A DNA stretch of 64,000 nucleotides from an uncultured Pseudomonadota bacterium (GCA_903848935.1 CAINHO010000006.1:47428-111427); one strand, 5' to 3'. Numbered from the stretch's first letter, positions 39,082 to 49,712 are shown. The notes: generated from the sequence alone by a model not told the origin. Numbers and translations are program-made.

Positions 39082-41700
39082 TTAATCTTCGATTACGCCA
39101 TCAGTTTCAATGATTTCATCGGTTGTTTCGATGATTTCATCACCTTCAATTTCTTCATTTTCATCAATCGCCAATCCCGCAATTCTGTCTACGCCAACGA
39201 CTTTTTCGCCAATATCTAAACGAATAACACGCACACCTTGTGCGACACGTCCGACCACCGAAATTTCCGCCACACGGGTTCTAACCAACGTGCCACCGTC
39301 TGTGATAATCATCAATTCATCAGTATCATTCACCAGCAACGCACCAACGACATTGCCATTACGTTCTGACGTTTGCATTGCAATCGTACCGCTGCCGCCA
39401 CGTCCTTGATGACGGAATTTTTCGACAAAAGTGCGTTTCCCATAACCGTTTTCAGAGATAGTCAAGACTTCGCCTTCGGATGCGATAATTAACGAAATTA
39501 CATTTTCACCTTCTGTTAAGCGCAAACCACGAACACCCGTTGCGGTGCGTCCCATCGAACGCACATCCGCTTCATTAAAACGAATCGCTTTACCATTGCT
39601 ACTAAATAACATTACGTTTTGTTGTCCATCCGTAATTGCCACGCCAATCAATGTATCGTCTTCGCGCAAATCAATCGCAATTTTTCCGCTCACACGTTGG
39701 TACGCAAATTCGCTCAACGGCGTTTTCTTAACCGTCCCTGCTGACGTTGCCATAAACACAAATTTATTTTCGTCGTAATCACGGGTTGGTAAGAAAGCGT
39801 TAATTTTTTCACCTTCTTCCAACGGTAATAAATTCACAAACGGTTTGCCGCGTGCCGCTCGACTACCGATTGGTAAGTGATAAACTTTCAGTGCGTAGAC
39901 TTTACCTTTTGATGAGAAGCACAAAATTGTGTCGTGCGTGTTGGCGATAATCAGTTGATCGACAAAATCTTCTTCTTTGGTTTGCGTTGCAGATTTACCA
40001 CGTCCACCACGATGTTGCGCTTGGTAATCGCTTAACGGTTGTGCTTTCACATAGCCTTCGTGAGAAACCGTGACCACCATATCTTCTTCGGTAATCAAAT
40101 CTTCGTCGCTCAAATCATCCCGATTTTCCATAATAATAGTGCGACGTGGTTCGCTGTATTGTTCTTTGATGGTGACTAATTCTTCTCGAATTACTGCCAT
40201 CAAACGTAAATCGTCGCCCAAAATGTGTAAATAAAATGCAATTTGTTCAAGTAATTGCGTGTATTCACCGACAATTTTGTCTTGTTCCAAACCTGTCAAT
40301 CGGTGCAAACGTAATTCTAAAATGGCTTGTGCTTGTGCTTCTGAAAGTCGATAAACATCGCCCGCTAAACCATAAATTGCTGGCAAATTATCAGGGCGTG
40401 AATCACCCGCATTAGTGCGTTCAATCAACGACAAAACCAAACCTGCCGCCCATTGCGTGGTGAGTAATTGTTCTTTTGCTTCGGCAGGATTTTTCGCGGC
40501 TTTAATCATGTCAATCATGGCGTTGATGTTCGCTAACGCAATCGCCAAACCTTCCAAAATATGCGCTCGTTCACGCGCTTTTCGTAACAAATACACGGTG
40601 CGGCGCGTGACGATTTCGCGGCGATGATTGATAAACGCATTCAGAATTTCAAGCAAGTTCAAACAGAACGGGCGACCATCAAGAATCGCGACCATATTCA
40701 TGCCGAACACGGTTTGGAATTGGGTTTGTTTATAAAGATTATTCAAAACAACTTCAGCAACTTCGCCGCGTTTTAATTCAACCACCATACGCATTCCGTC
40801 TTTATCGGATTCATCACGCAAGCCCGAAATGCCTTCAAGTTTGCCTTCTTTCACCAATTCAGCGATTTTTTCTAGCAACCGTGCTTTGTTGACTTGATAC
40901 GGTAATTCGGTGGTGATAATTGCTTGACGCGAACTGTCGCCGATATTTTCAAAATGCGTTTTGGCTCGGAGATAAATTTTGCCGCGCCCTGTTTCATAAG
41001 CGTTTCGAATACCGGCTGCACCATTGATAAACGCCGCCGTTGGGAAATCAGGACCTTTAATGTGTTCCATCAAATCGTCGATGGTTGAATCTGGTTCGTC
41101 AATTAAAGCTAAACACGCACTCACCACTTCGCTCAAATTATGCGGTGGAATGTTCGTTGCCATCCCAACCGCAATACCCGATGAACCGTTAATCAACAAA
41201 ATTGGAATTCGTGTCGGTAATACAGACGGTTCAGATTCGGATTCGTCGTAGTTTGGCGTGAAATCGACCGTTTCTTTGTCTAAATCGGTCAACATTTCGT
41301 GGGCAATTTTCGCCATACGAACCTCTGTATAACGCATTGCCGCCGGTGAATCGCCATCAACACTACCAAAGTTTCCCTGTCCGTCAATCAGCATGTGACG
41401 CATCGAAAATGGCTGCGCCATACGAACCATCGTGTCATAAACAGCGGTATCGCCGTGTGGATGATATTTACCGATCACGTCACCGACCACGCGAGCCGAT
41501 TTTTTATAGGCTTTATTAAAATCATTACCCAACTCACTCATCGCAAAAAGTATCCGCCGATGCACAGGTTTCAGACCGTCACGCACATCGGGTAACGCCC
41601 GACCAACGATCACGCTCATGGCGTAATCCAAATAGGATTGCTTCATCTCGTCTTCGAGGTTGACCGGGATAATTTCTTTAGCGAAGTTTGAGTTTGACAT
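39082..41700 (-). CDS. gyrA: DNA gyrase subunit A
   Basis: 872 aa type II topoisomerase breakage-reunion subunit. N-terminal blocks [35 protein letters not shown] with Thr85 at the position of E. coli Ser83 and Asp89 at that of Asp87, catalytic Tyr124 in [10 protein letters not shown], and a GyrA-box QHRGGRG in the C-terminal beta-pinwheel domain, followed by an acidic tail. ATG at 41700 gives the family start; 14 upstream in-frame codons lack similarity. Thr at this quinolone-region position is natural in some species. Confidence 0.96.
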   Translation of the reverse strand: MSNSNFAKEIIPVNLEDEMKQSYLDYAMSVIVGRALPDVRDGLKPVHRRILFAMSELGNDFNKAYKKSARVVGDVIGKYHPHGDTAVYDTMVRMAQPFSMRHMLIDGQGNFGSVDGDSPAAMRYTEVRMAKIAHEMLTDLDKETVDFTPNYDESESEPSVLPTRIPILLINGSSGIAVGMATNIPPHNLSEVVSACLALIDEPDSTIDDLMEHIKGPDFPTAAFINGAAGIRNAYETGRGKIYLRAKTHFENIGDSSRQAIITTELPYQVNKARLLEKIAELVKEGKLEGISGLRDESDKDGMRMVVELKRGEVAEVVLNNLYKQTQFQTVFGMNMVAILDGRPFCLNLLEILNAFINHRREIVTRRTVYLLRKARERAHILEGLAIALANINAMIDMIKAAKNPAEAKEQLLTTQWAAGLVLSLIERTNAGDSRPDNLPAIYGLAGDVYRLSEAQAQAILELRLHRLTGLEQDKIVGEYTQLLEQIAFYLHILGDDLRLMAVIREELVTIKEQYSEPRRTIIMENRDDLSDEDLITEEDMVVTVSHEGYVKAQPLSDYQAQHRGGRGKSATQTKEEDFVDQLIIANTHDTILCFSSKGKVYALKVYHLPIGSRAARGKPFVNLLPLEEGEKINAFLPTRDYDENKFVFMATSAGTVKKTPLSEFAYQRVSGKIAIDLREDDTLIGVAITDGQQNVMLFSSNGKAIRFNEADVRSMGRTATGVRGLRLTEGENVISLIIASEGEVLTISENGYGKRTFVEKFRHQGRGGSGTIAMQTSERNGNVVGALLVNDTDELMIITDGGTLVRTRVAEISVVGRVAQGVRVIRLDIGEKVVGVDRIAGLAIDENEEIEGDEIIETTDEIIETDGVIED

Positions 41701-41779
41701 GATTCTCTTTTGAATTGTGGATTTGAGGGAGCGCGATAACAAGATTTCAATTTCATTGCCGCGTCAATTTGGTAGCGCG

Positions 41780-41785
41780 ATTATA
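41780..41785 (-). promoter_or_regulatory. Candidate gyrA -10 box
   Basis: TATAAT on the minus strand, 80 nt upstream of gyrA. No convincing -35 at the right distance, so this is tentative. Confidence 0.35.
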
Positions 41786-41895
41786 GCAAATTATCAGACT
41801 GAATGCGGTACAAACACGCATTGTCCACAGTGATTTTGGTAGATTTTATTTGTGCTAAACTCGCCACCAGTTAATCAAAAATAGCAGGTGCAAAA

Positions 41896-41979
41896 ATGGA
41901 CTTACCCGTGCATGAAATTTATCGGCGTGTGGATAATGCCGATATGCGAACATTTTTAGATTCACAAACACAATCCTAA
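41896..41979 (+). CDS. Possible 27-codon small ORF upstream of kaiC
   Basis: ATG at 41896 with AGGTG 5 nt upstream opens a 27-residue frame that reads MDLPVHEIYRRVDNADMRTF and seven more residues, then TAA. It has a good RBS and ordinary amino-acid composition, and it occupies the gyrA-kaiC gap (41701-42070) that otherwise holds only promoter elements. It may be a leader or microprotein, or the decayed 5' end of a lost gene. I recognise no family. Confidence 0.35.
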   Translation: MDLPVHEIYRRVDNADMRTFLDSQTQS

Positions 41980-42000
41980 AGGATGCCTAGCGATTAAAGT

Positions 42001-42006
42001 TATAAT
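42001..42006 (+). promoter_or_regulatory. Candidate kaiC -10 box
   Basis: TATAAT 64 nt upstream of the kaiC start, with no clear -35. The RBS of kaiC is AGGAG just upstream of 42071. Confidence 0.4.
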
Positions 42007-42070
42007 CGCGCCATGGCACAAGGGTGTCTTTTACAAACTAAAATTTTCATACTCTCAGGAGAGTTAAAGC

Positions 42071-43807
42071 ATGACCCAATCAAAAGTAGCAGCAACATCT
42101 CGTCCACAACTTCCTAAAGCCAAAACTGGCATTCAAGGATTAGACGAAATTACGGGTGGCGGCTTACCTAAAGGTCGTCCAACACTAATTTGTGGTGGTG
42201 CAGGTTGTGGTAAAACCCTTCTCGCAATGGAATTTCTCGTGCGTGGTGCGACGGACTTCGACGAACCAGGCGTGTTTGTAACTTTTGAAGAATCGGTGGA
42301 CGATTTGATTATGAACGTCGCGTCGCTCGGGTTTGACCTGCACGACTTGATTGCGCGTAAAAAAATCGTTCTCGAATATATCTACGTTGATCGCAACGAA
42401 ATGACCGAAACAGGCGAGTACGATTTGGAAGGCTTGTTCATTCGTTTAGGCTGCGCGATTCACAACATCGGCGCGAAGCGCGTGGTACTTGATACTATCG
42501 AATCGTTGTTCGCGGGCTTTTCAAATCCACTTATTCTGCGTGCGGAACTTCGTCGTCTTTTTAGTTGGCTAAAAAATAAAGGCGTAACCGCCGTGATTAC
42601 TGGCGAGCGCGGTGAGAAAACACTGACCCGCCAAGGCTTGGAAGAATATGTTTCGGATTGTGTTCTGACGCTTGATCATCGCGTCGTCGCACAAGATTCC
42701 ACCCGTCGCATTCGCATCGTTAAATATCGCGGCTCAACCCACGGCACAAATGAATATCCCTTTTTGATTGATGAAGATGGCATTTCAATTTTGCCTATCA
42801 CGTCACTGTCTTTGCAGCACGAGGTTTCTAGTGAATGTATTTCCAGCGGAGTTCCGCGCCTAGATTCCATGTTGGGTGGTGGTGGATTTTATCGCGGCAG
42901 TAGTATTTTGATTTCTGGCACAGCGGGAACAGGTAAATCCTCTATTTCGGCATCGTTCACCGATGCTGCCTGCCGTCGGGGCGAGCGCGTGATTTACTTC
43001 GCATTTGAAGAATCCCCCGCTCAAATTATGCGAAATATGCGTTCCATTGGTATCGATTTAGGGCAGTGGGTAGAAAAAGGGTTGCTCCAGTTTTCTGCCA
43101 ATCGTCCTACGCTAAATGGTCTTGAAACCCATCTCACTACGATGCACAAAGAGATTAACATTTTCAAACCACAGTCTGTGGTGGTTGATCCGTTGAGTAG
43201 TTTGCTGGTCGAAGGCAAAGATATTGAAGTTAAATCGATGCTCATGCGATTAGTGGATTTTTTGAAAGTGAATCTCATCACGGGCTTATTCACTAATTTA
43301 ACATCGGGGGGCGCGGCATTGGAACGGACTAATGTGGAAATTTCGTCGCTAATTGATTCCTGGTTGTTATTGAGAAATATCGAAACGGGTGGTGAACGAA
43401 ATCGTGGTTTGTATATTTTAAAATCACGCGGCATGACGCATTCAAATCAAATTCGGGAGTTTTTACTCACCGACAATGGCATTGAATTGCGTGATGTATA
43501 TGTCGGTTTGAATGGCGTGTTAACGGGTTCTTTGCGGTTGGCGCAAGAAACACAAGAGCAAGCTGCACAATTGGTGCATCAGCAAGAAATTGAGTTTAAA
43601 CAACTCGATTTTGAAAATAAACGCATGGTGATGGACGCGAAGATTGCGGCGTTGCACGCTGAACTGGCGATGCAAGAAGCTGAAACTATGCGAATCATAG
43701 CGCAAGAAAAAGCGAAAGTTCATCAACTCAAATTGAATCAAATCGCAATGGCAAAAAGTCGCACTAGCGATGTAGATGTAATGCCCGATTTTGGAGAAGC
43801 TAGTTGA
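42071..43807 (+). CDS. kaiC: KaiC-like double-domain ATPase/kinase with C-terminal coiled-coil extension
   Basis: 578 aa RecA-fold protein with two KaiC domains. CI: Walker A GGAGCGKT (42-49) and catalytic Glu pair 73-74 in TFEES. CII: Walker A GTAGTGKS (283-290) and Glu pair 313-314 in AFEES. The autophosphorylation dyad equivalent to Ser431/Thr432 of the cyanobacterial protein reads Ser425-Ser426 in EISSLID. The cyanobacterial protein ends soon after the position matching 490; here about 88 more residues, charged and Gln/Glu/Ala-rich, form a likely coiled coil in place of the KaiA-binding tail. Overlaps kaiB by 4 nt and leads the chemosensory cluster. Confidence 0.93.
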   Translation: MTQSKVAATSRPQLPKAKTGIQGLDEITGGGLPKGRPTLICGGAGCGKTLLAMEFLVRGATDFDEPGVFVTFEESVDDLIMNVASLGFDLHDLIARKKIVLEYIYVDRNEMTETGEYDLEGLFIRLGCAIHNIGAKRVVLDTIESLFAGFSNPLILRAELRRLFSWLKNKGVTAVITGERGEKTLTRQGLEEYVSDCVLTLDHRVVAQDSTRRIRIVKYRGSTHGTNEYPFLIDEDGISILPITSLSLQHEVSSECISSGVPRLDSMLGGGGFYRGSSILISGTAGTGKSSISASFTDAACRRGERVIYFAFEESPAQIMRNMRSIGIDLGQWVEKGLLQFSANRPTLNGLETHLTTMHKEINIFKPQSVVVDPLSSLLVEGKDIEVKSMLMRLVDFLKVNLITGLFTNLTSGGAALERTNVEISSLIDSWLLLRNIETGGERNRGLYILKSRGMTHSNQIREFLLTDNGIELRDVYVGLNGVLTGSLRLAQETQEQAAQLVHQQEIEFKQLDFENKRMVMDAKIAALHAELAMQEAETMRIIAQEKAKVHQLKLNQIAMAKSRTSDVDVMPDFGEAS

Positions 43808-44109
43808 AAGAAACATCTACTATTATCGAGGTAGAGAGTTGGGTGCTTCGGTTGTATATCGCTGGACAGTCACTCAAATCAATGACGGCAATTTCTAATC
43901 TCAAGAAAATTTGTGAGGAATATTTAAACGGGCGTTATGAAATTGAAGTCATTGATCTGCTGGAGTATCCCGAGTTGGCAGGCGAACATCAAATTTTGGC
44001 GATACCGACGTTACTGCGTGTTTCACCGTCGCCTGTTCGTAAGCTTATCGGTGATTTATCAAATACTGAACGTGTGTTAATTGGGTTGAATTTGGAACCG
44101 AAAACGTAG
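43804..44109 (+). CDS. kaiB: KaiB-like fold-switching protein
   Basis: 101 aa thioredoxin-like KaiB family member. Diagnostic segments: [48 protein letters not shown] and the end [16 protein letters not shown], close to cyanobacterial KaiB. In the clock KaiB binds the KaiC CI ring after switching fold. The start is TTG at 43804, overlapping the kaiC stop as TTGA, with GGAG 7 nt upstream (43793-43796); no ATG is available without losing conserved residues. The overlap implies coupled synthesis at a set ratio with KaiC. Confidence 0.92.
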   Translation: MKETSTIIEVESWVLRLYIAGQSLKSMTAISNLKKICEEYLNGRYEIEVIDLLEYPELAGEHQILAIPTLLRVSPSPVRKLIGDLSNTERVLIGLNLEPKT

Positions 44110-44226
44110 TAGGGGCAAAAAACATTTACCTCATTGTGTGTCCAATGTTGCTGATAGTTTAGCGACGTTGGTCAAAATCTATCGGTTTGAGCCGATTATT
44201 CAGCTGACGGAATAGTCGCACGTAAG

Positions 44227-44601
44227 TTAATCAGGTAAAACTAATCGAATCATATCCAGTAAATCTACATCACTGATGGGTTTCACTAACCAGCCAGTCG
44301 CCCCAATTTTCCGCACCTCTTCACGTTTTTCCATTGCCATATCCAGTACGGTCAACATCAAAATCGGAATAAACCGACAATTGGGTAAATTACGCGCCTG
44401 TTTAAGAAATTCAACGCCATTCATATTTGGCATATTGATGTCAGTAATAATTAAATTAGGTTTCAATCCTGCACGGAGCTTTTCCATCGCTTGCACACCA
44501 TCTTCAGCGGTTTCGATGTTAAAGCCCGCCATTTTTAATCGCCCTTTCAAACTCATCAACATTGTCAACGAATCATCTACGAGGAAAATCATTTTTGTCA
44601 T
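44227..44601 (-). CDS. CheY-like single-domain response regulator (minus strand)
   Basis: 124 aa receiver. Phospho-acceptor Asp in LIITDINMPN, acidic pair in FLVDDS, Lys in WLVKP. It is a clear paralog of the regulator at 54507-54881 (shared ETAEDGV, GLKPxLIITDINMPNM and GATGWLVKP), but lies opposite to all its neighbours, between kaiB and the soluble receptor. The frame extends upstream to 44688, but ATG 44601 gives the receiver start. The Thr-rich switch region differs (LTVLDMAMEK instead of LTTESQQGK). Confidence 0.9.
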   Translation of the reverse strand: MTKMIFLVDDSLTMLMSLKGRLKMAGFNIETAEDGVQAMEKLRAGLKPNLIITDINMPNMNGVEFLKQARNLPNCRFIPILMLTVLDMAMEKREEVRKIGATGWLVKPISDVDLLDMIRLVLPD

Positions 44602-45005
44602 GAGTGTCGTCTCTGTATTTTGATAAAGGGAATGGGGATTCCGCTGGTAGCAATTGGGAACAATTTTAACACAAGATAGATTTTGCACACGATGTGAAAT
44701 TCGGAATTTAGCCGCTTACATCCCCGCGCTGAACGGCAGGGGCTTTCGCTATTTAGGATAAATAACTTGTGGAATGTTTCGTGCTTTGTCGATATTAGTA
44801 ATGTCGATACATATTATTTCGTAAAGTAAACCGTTATAGATTTTGCCATTATCGTAAATGTGGTGTAGATTCAAATTTCCGTATAAAAAACCTATTTGTT
44901 GAAATAATTTTTTAGTTTCATTCTTTTTGGACGACACAACACAAGCATTAAAAACAGTACAAGCAGTTTTTATTTTTTCTAACTTTAAAACTCAAAGGTA
45001 TTCTC
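44602..45005. other. 404-base gap before the soluble receptor gene
   Basis: AT-rich and without a convincing gene. It holds the upstream region of the minus-strand regulator, an IS200/IS605-like end hairpin (44712-44748), a weak 62-codon minus-strand frame (44749-44937, GTG start, no recognised family or RBS) and the leader of the receptor gene, with AAGG 7-8 nt before its ATG. Confidence 0.6.
44712..44748. mobile_element. Possible remnant of an IS200/IS605-type element end
   Basis: On the minus strand the bases read GCCCC, a short loop, then GGGGATGTAAGCGGC, the pattern that closes many IS200/IS605 (TnpB-type) elements. The stem is imperfect (CCCC/GGGG plus a decayed middle), and no transposase or tnpB frame is nearby, so it can only be a relic. 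Confidence 0.35.
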
Positions 45006-46925
45006 ATGGCACTTATTAAAAAATCATCAAACGCATCTATAGCAACCAGAGATGCAAGTTCCGCTAGTTCCGCTGCTGCATCGCGTGATATTGAAATTCA
45101 ACGCAAAAAAGCCCGTACGTTTGCGAAACAACAGCAAGCTGCTGAACGTATCGCCGCAGCTACTGGTCAATTGTCTTCAGGTATCAACGAAGCCGCCGCT
45201 GCTGCTGAAGAATTGAAACGTTCCGCTGATCAAATCGCCGCTGGTGCTGAAGAAGCCTCAGGTGCAGCCGAAGAATCGACGACCGCCTTAAAACAAGTGA
45301 TTGGCGCAGTCGGTCGTCAATTACAAAACGCTGACATTGCACAAAACAAAGGTGAAAGTGCATATAGCTTGATTATAAGAGTGAGCGGTGATGTTGCGGA
45401 TTTAGTCAGTAATGTTGGTGTGGCGGCAAAACGTCAATTGGCTTCTGTAGACATGGTGGGGGAATTAGAAAATCAAGCCGCTAACATCGGTGACATCGTC
45501 AAAGCCGTGGCGCGAATTGCAGATCAAACCAATTTATTGGCACTCAATGCTGCAATTGAAGCAGCACGCGCTGGGCAACATGGTAAAGGTTTTGCGGTCG
45601 TCGCTGATGAAGTCAGAACTTTGGCGGAAACGTCAGAAAAAAGTGCGAAACAAATTCAAGAGTTAGTCGGACAAATTCAAAAAGAAGTAAAAACGATTGC
45701 GGACGGTATTAACTCGTCTGCAAAAACTGTTGAAACTGAAGTTGAAAATGGAAGGCTCATCACAGAACAACTGAAGGGTATCAGCGTAACCAGTCAAGAG
45801 GTTACAGAGGCTATACGCGAAATTGCGGCGGGCGCACTTGAATCATCAAACGCATCGAAACAAGCATTGATTGGTTCAGAATCGATTGCGGCTGCCTCTG
45901 AAGAACAATCTGCTGCCGCTGAAGAGGTCAGTAAAACCGTTGCAGAACAATCAACTGCACTTTCTGAATGTGAACAAACTGCACAAGGTTTGTCAGAGTT
46001 GGCCGAAGATTTAAAAACCTCAACTGATGTTGCGAAAAGTGCAGAAGAAGTAGCGTCTGCGGCGGAAGAATTATCTTCTGCGGTACAAGAAATTAACCGT
46101 TCAGGCGCACAAGTGATGGCAGCAATTGGTCAAATTCGTGATGGCGCACGGGCGCAAGCCGCAGCGACTGAAGAGTCTGCAGCCGCGTTAGGACAAATTG
46201 AAAAAGGCTTACAACTTTCGCAAGAAAGAGGTAATAAAAGTTTAGAAGGTATTCGTAGTGTACAAACCTTGTTAGGCACGAATAAATCTTCTATCGATGC
46301 TTTGATTACTGGTATTAGTAACTCGATGAACTCTACGAAGGAAAGCATTAAACAAGTGACCGATTTGGAATTATTGTCACGTCGTATTGATAAAATTGTG
46401 GACGTAATTGCGACGGTTTCGATTCAAACCAATATGCTTGCCGTAAATGGTTCAATCGAGGCAGCGCGTGCCGGTGAATTTGGCAAAGGCTTTGTCGTTG
46501 TTGCGACCGATATTCGTAATTTAGCACACGATTCAGCTGAAAATGCTGACCGTATTAAAGATTTAGTGAAAGGCGTACAAGATCAAATTGGAATAGTAGG
46601 CAAAGATTTGGCTGAAATTGTGGTGAGCGCACAATCTGAAGTCGATAAATCGAAAGCAAGCACCGAAAGCCTACTAGTTATCGAAACTGATGTTAAAGAA
46701 ATAGAAAAATCGTCACAAGATATTTTGACAGCGTCTAATGAAATCGCGGCGGCGATTGGGCAAGTTAAAACCGGTGTCGATCAAATTTCAGCGGCTGCAC
46801 AAGAAGCCGAAAAAGCAGCTACCGAAGCGGCTACCGCTGCAACACAACAATCACAAGGTGCTGCGGAATTAGCTACTGCGATTGAAGAAATTTCGTCATT
46901 GGCTGATGAATTACAAAGCGCGTAA
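45006..46925 (+). CDS. Soluble methyl-accepting chemotaxis protein with two signalling hairpins
   Basis: 639 aa with no TM segment or signal, so cytoplasmic. Almost entirely Ala/Glu/Ser-rich coiled coil. Two complete hairpin tips occur: [18 protein letters not shown] (around residues 175-195) and [18 protein letters not shown] (around 470-490), each with following GKGF(A/V)VVA(D/T) strand. Ordinary receptors have one. The first about 35 residues are Ser/Ala-rich and may be the only non-coil input. It should couple to CheA through the triple-CheW protein encoded next, 32 nt downstream. Confidence 0.92.
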   Translation: MALIKKSSNASIATRDASSASSAAASRDIEIQRKKARTFAKQQQAAERIAAATGQLSSGINEAAAAAEELKRSADQIAAGAEEASGAAEESTTALKQVIGAVGRQLQNADIAQNKGESAYSLIIRVSGDVADLVSNVGVAAKRQLASVDMVGELENQAANIGDIVKAVARIADQTNLLALNAAIEAARAGQHGKGFAVVADEVRTLAETSEKSAKQIQELVGQIQKEVKTIADGINSSAKTVETEVENGRLITEQLKGISVTSQEVTEAIREIAAGALESSNASKQALIGSESIAAASEEQSAAAEEVSKTVAEQSTALSECEQTAQGLSELAEDLKTSTDVAKSAEEVASAAEELSSAVQEINRSGAQVMAAIGQIRDGARAQAAATEESAAALGQIEKGLQLSQERGNKSLEGIRSVQTLLGTNKSSIDALITGISNSMNSTKESIKQVTDLELLSRRIDKIVDVIATVSIQTNMLAVNGSIEAARAGEFGKGFVVVATDIRNLAHDSAENADRIKDLVKGVQDQIGIVGKDLAEIVVSAQSEVDKSKASTESLLVIETDVKEIEKSSQDILTASNEIAAAIGQVKTGVDQISAAAQEAEKAATEAATAATQQSQGAAELATAIEEISSLADELQSA

Positions 46926-46957
46926 GCCTTTCGCATTACTTCTAAAAGGAGATTGTT

Positions 46958-48637
46958 ATGACTATTAAAGTTCCTAAAGAACGGCGAGAGGATGCTGATA
47001 ATTTAGACCCTGAATTGCAAGAAGGGCTTAAAGAACAGTTAGAAGATATTGGTAATTTAAATGTCGAATTGCCACTGCAAAAAACAGATGAAGAAATTGC
47101 AGAGGAAGAACAAGAGGCGGCAGATAGCCTAACTCAAGCGTTCCAAGAGGAAGAATCGAATATTCGCCAATTTGTCACATTTATTGTTGGTGATGAAGTT
47201 TTTGCTGTGGATATGGCACCGGTGCAAGAAATTATTCGGATGCCGTCAGTGGTGCGTGTACCGATGGCACCAATTACGTTAGAAGGATTAGCCAATTTGC
47301 GCGGTAGAGTTTTACCGATTGTTTCATTACGGCGGGTTTTTGGTTTTGCTGAACGTGAAGATGATGATGCGACTCGCGCCATTGTGATTGATTTAGGTCA
47401 GCCATTAGGTTTTGTGGTGGATCGTGTCGCCAGCGTGGTGGGTGTTGAAATCAGTAAAATCGAAGATGTCAGTTCTATTAGTGGCACGATTGACACGGAT
47501 TTGCTGACAGGGTTGATCAAAGATGTGGGCGGTCATGGCATGATTATGGTGTTGGATTTTGCCAAATTGATTGCCAATGAATTTTCTGAAGCTGTCAAAT
47601 CACCGAGCAGTGGCAGCACGTCACAAACGCTATCACGCGATGCAGCGGAAGAAAATAGCATTAACGACGAATTGCAATTGGTCAGTTTCACGGTGGCGGG
47701 CGAAGAATATGCGATTAGCATTGAAGACGTGCAGGAAATCGTTCAAGTGCCTGAGCATATCATTCACGTTCCGCACGCGGAATCACACGTTTTGGGTGTG
47801 ATGACATTGCGTAATCGCTTATTACCCTTGGTAAGTTTACGTCGAATGTTTGGCTTACCGTTTCAAGATGCGGACGACCATAGTCGCATAGTCGTGATTT
47901 CAGTCGGTAGCGCGTCAGTCGGCGTAGTGATGGATACCGTAAATGAAGTATTGCGGGTGTCAAAAGATTATGTTGATCCAATTCCCAATATGCTGACACG
48001 CGATGCCGATATGTCGGAAATTACAGAAATTTGTCGGTTAGAAGATGGGAAACGTTTAGTGTCCATTATTTCTGCTGACAATATGTTCCGGCACAACGCG
48101 GTGCGTGAAGCCTTAAATGCCGTAGAAAATATGCAGGATGAAGATAACATGAGTGATGCAGAAAAAATCGCCATTGAAGACGATGAGCAAATGGTTGTGT
48201 TCCGTTTAGGCAAAGAAGAATTTGGCGTACCGATTGCGAGCGTACAAGAAATTGTGCGGGTGCCAGATGAATTAACTCACATTCCACGCGCTCCTGCATT
48301 TGTAGAAGGGGTGATCAATTTACGCGGCGCGGTATTGCCCGTTGTGGATCAACGTCGTCGTTTAGGTTTAGAGCAAATAGAACGCAGTGAACAACAACGG
48401 ATTATGGTGTTTTTGTTTGATGGCGTGCGTACTGGTTTTATTGTCGATTCAGTCGCAGAAGTCTTAAAAGTGCCTAAATCATCGATTGAACCTGCACCGA
48501 ATTTATCAAGTAGCCAATTAAAACTTATTGCACGAGTGGCGAACTTAGAAAAACAAAAACGGTTAATTTTACTCATTGAACCTTCGCGTCTTTTAGAAGC
48601 GGAAGACAAAGAAGGTTTAGCGGCATTTGCCGGATAA
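46958..48637 (+). CDS. Triple CheW-domain scaffold protein
   Basis: 559 aa. An acidic N-terminus (1-70) precedes three CheW domains: about 72-215 (FVTFIVGDEVFAVDM...GLANLRGRVLPIVSLRR), about 235-385 (LVSFTVAGEEYAISI...LRNRLLPLVSLRR) and about 408-550 (MVVFRLGKEEFGVPI...GVINLRGAVLPVVDQRR). CheW couples receptors to CheA; three in one chain would cross-link several receptor or CheA units. The first domain has an insertion before its final strand. RBS AAAAGGAG. Confidence 0.94.
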   Translation: MTIKVPKERREDADNLDPELQEGLKEQLEDIGNLNVELPLQKTDEEIAEEEQEAADSLTQAFQEEESNIRQFVTFIVGDEVFAVDMAPVQEIIRMPSVVRVPMAPITLEGLANLRGRVLPIVSLRRVFGFAEREDDDATRAIVIDLGQPLGFVVDRVASVVGVEISKIEDVSSISGTIDTDLLTGLIKDVGGHGMIMVLDFAKLIANEFSEAVKSPSSGSTSQTLSRDAAEENSINDELQLVSFTVAGEEYAISIEDVQEIVQVPEHIIHVPHAESHVLGVMTLRNRLLPLVSLRRMFGLPFQDADDHSRIVVISVGSASVGVVMDTVNEVLRVSKDYVDPIPNMLTRDADMSEITEICRLEDGKRLVSIISADNMFRHNAVREALNAVENMQDEDNMSDAEKIAIEDDEQMVVFRLGKEEFGVPIASVQEIVRVPDELTHIPRAPAFVEGVINLRGAVLPVVDQRRRLGLEQIERSEQQRIMVFLFDGVRTGFIVDSVAEVLKVPKSSIEPAPNLSSSQLKLIARVANLEKQKRLILLIEPSRLLEAEDKEGLAAFAG

Positions 48638-48662
48638 CAATAGGAAAACAGGAGTTTTAGGC

Positions 48663-49712
48663 ATGATTAAGTTGCTCATCGTTGATGATTCTGCATTGAT
48701 GCGTCGTCAACTTAGCTCGGTATTTGAAGAGCAAGGCGATTTTCAAATTCGTTTCGCGCGTAATGGTAGAGAAGCGGTTGAAGAAAATACGCGCTTTCAA
48801 CCCGATGTGGTGACGCTAGATATTAACATGCCTGAAATGGATGGGCTGACAGCATTAGCATTGATAATGGCGGAACGGTCTGTGCCTGTCGTAATGCTAT
48901 CATCGCTAACCGAAAAGGGCGCGTTAGCGACATTTGAAGCCTTAGCGTTGGGGGCGGTGGATTACATTGCCAAACCCAGCGGTACGATTTCATTATCAAT
49001 GGATGACATTAAAAAGGAATTAGTCGCCAAAATTCGAGCAGCAGCAAAATCGCACATTAAGAAAGCTCGAATTACACCAATAATTCGCCCGACAGCGGTT
49101 GCAAAAGCTGCCCCGCCAATTATTCGACGCGGCGTTGTTAATGATGGGATTGTTTTGATTGGTGTATCAACGGGCGGGCCGCGTACCCTTGAAGATATTT
49201 TGCCGTTGTTTCCAGCGAATTTTCCCTATCCAATTTTAGTCGCGCAACACATGCCCGCGAGTTTTACCTTGCAATTTGCGGCACGGATGAATGATTTGTG
49301 TGCCTTGCAAGTAGTAGAAGTGAGTAGTCCACGAACTCTCGAAGCAGGTTTTATCTATATCGGCAGAGGTGGTGCGGATATGGTGGTTGTGCAACGGGGC
49401 GGAAAATCAACCGTTATTTCAAAACCTGAAAATAAAGAATTTTTATGGCATCCGTCTGTGGAATTGCTCGGACGTTCAGCACTTGAACATTACGAAGCCT
49501 CAAAAATTATCGGAGTCATGTTAACAGGGATGGGCTATGACGGTTCCGCTGCGTTTGCTGCAATTAAAAAACAAGGTGGACGAACGATTGCTGAAAGTGA
49601 AGCCTCGTGTGTGGTGTTTGGTATGCCAGCAGAACTGATTGCAAAAGATGGCGCAACGACGGTTTTATCTGCGGATAAAGTGACCGAACGAATTTTGACA
49701 TGGGTTCGATAA
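48663..49712 (+). CDS. cheB: Chemotaxis response regulator protein-glutamate methylesterase
   Basis: 349 aa. Receiver domain with Asp53 in VTLDINMPEMDG, linker, then methylesterase domain with catalytic Ser169 (GVSTGG), His196 (AQHMP) and Asp293 (GMGYDG). It removes methyl groups from receptor Glu residues and gives adaptation with CheR. ATG at 48663 has AGGAG 8 nt upstream; the frame extends to 48627 inside the triple-CheW gene. Confidence 0.95.
   Translation: MIKLLIVDDSALMRRQLSSVFEEQGDFQIRFARNGREAVEENTRFQPDVVTLDINMPEMDGLTALALIMAERSVPVVMLSSLTEKGALATFEALALGAVDYIAKPSGTISLSMDDIKKELVAKIRAAAKSHIKKARITPIIRPTAVAKAAPPIIRRGVVNDGIVLIGVSTGGPRTLEDILPLFPANFPYPILVAQHMPASFTLQFAARMNDLCALQVVEVSSPRTLEAGFIYIGRGGADMVVVQRGGKSTVISKPENKEFLWHPSVELLGRSALEHYEASKIIGVMLTGMGYDGSAAFAAIKKQGGRTIAESEASCVVFGMPAELIAKDGATTVLSADKVTERILTWVR

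Noticed and set aside
44749..44937. 62-codon minus-strand frame (GTG start) in the 404 nt gap
   Set aside because: No recognisable family, no RBS and AT-rich context; kept only as a note in the gap entry.
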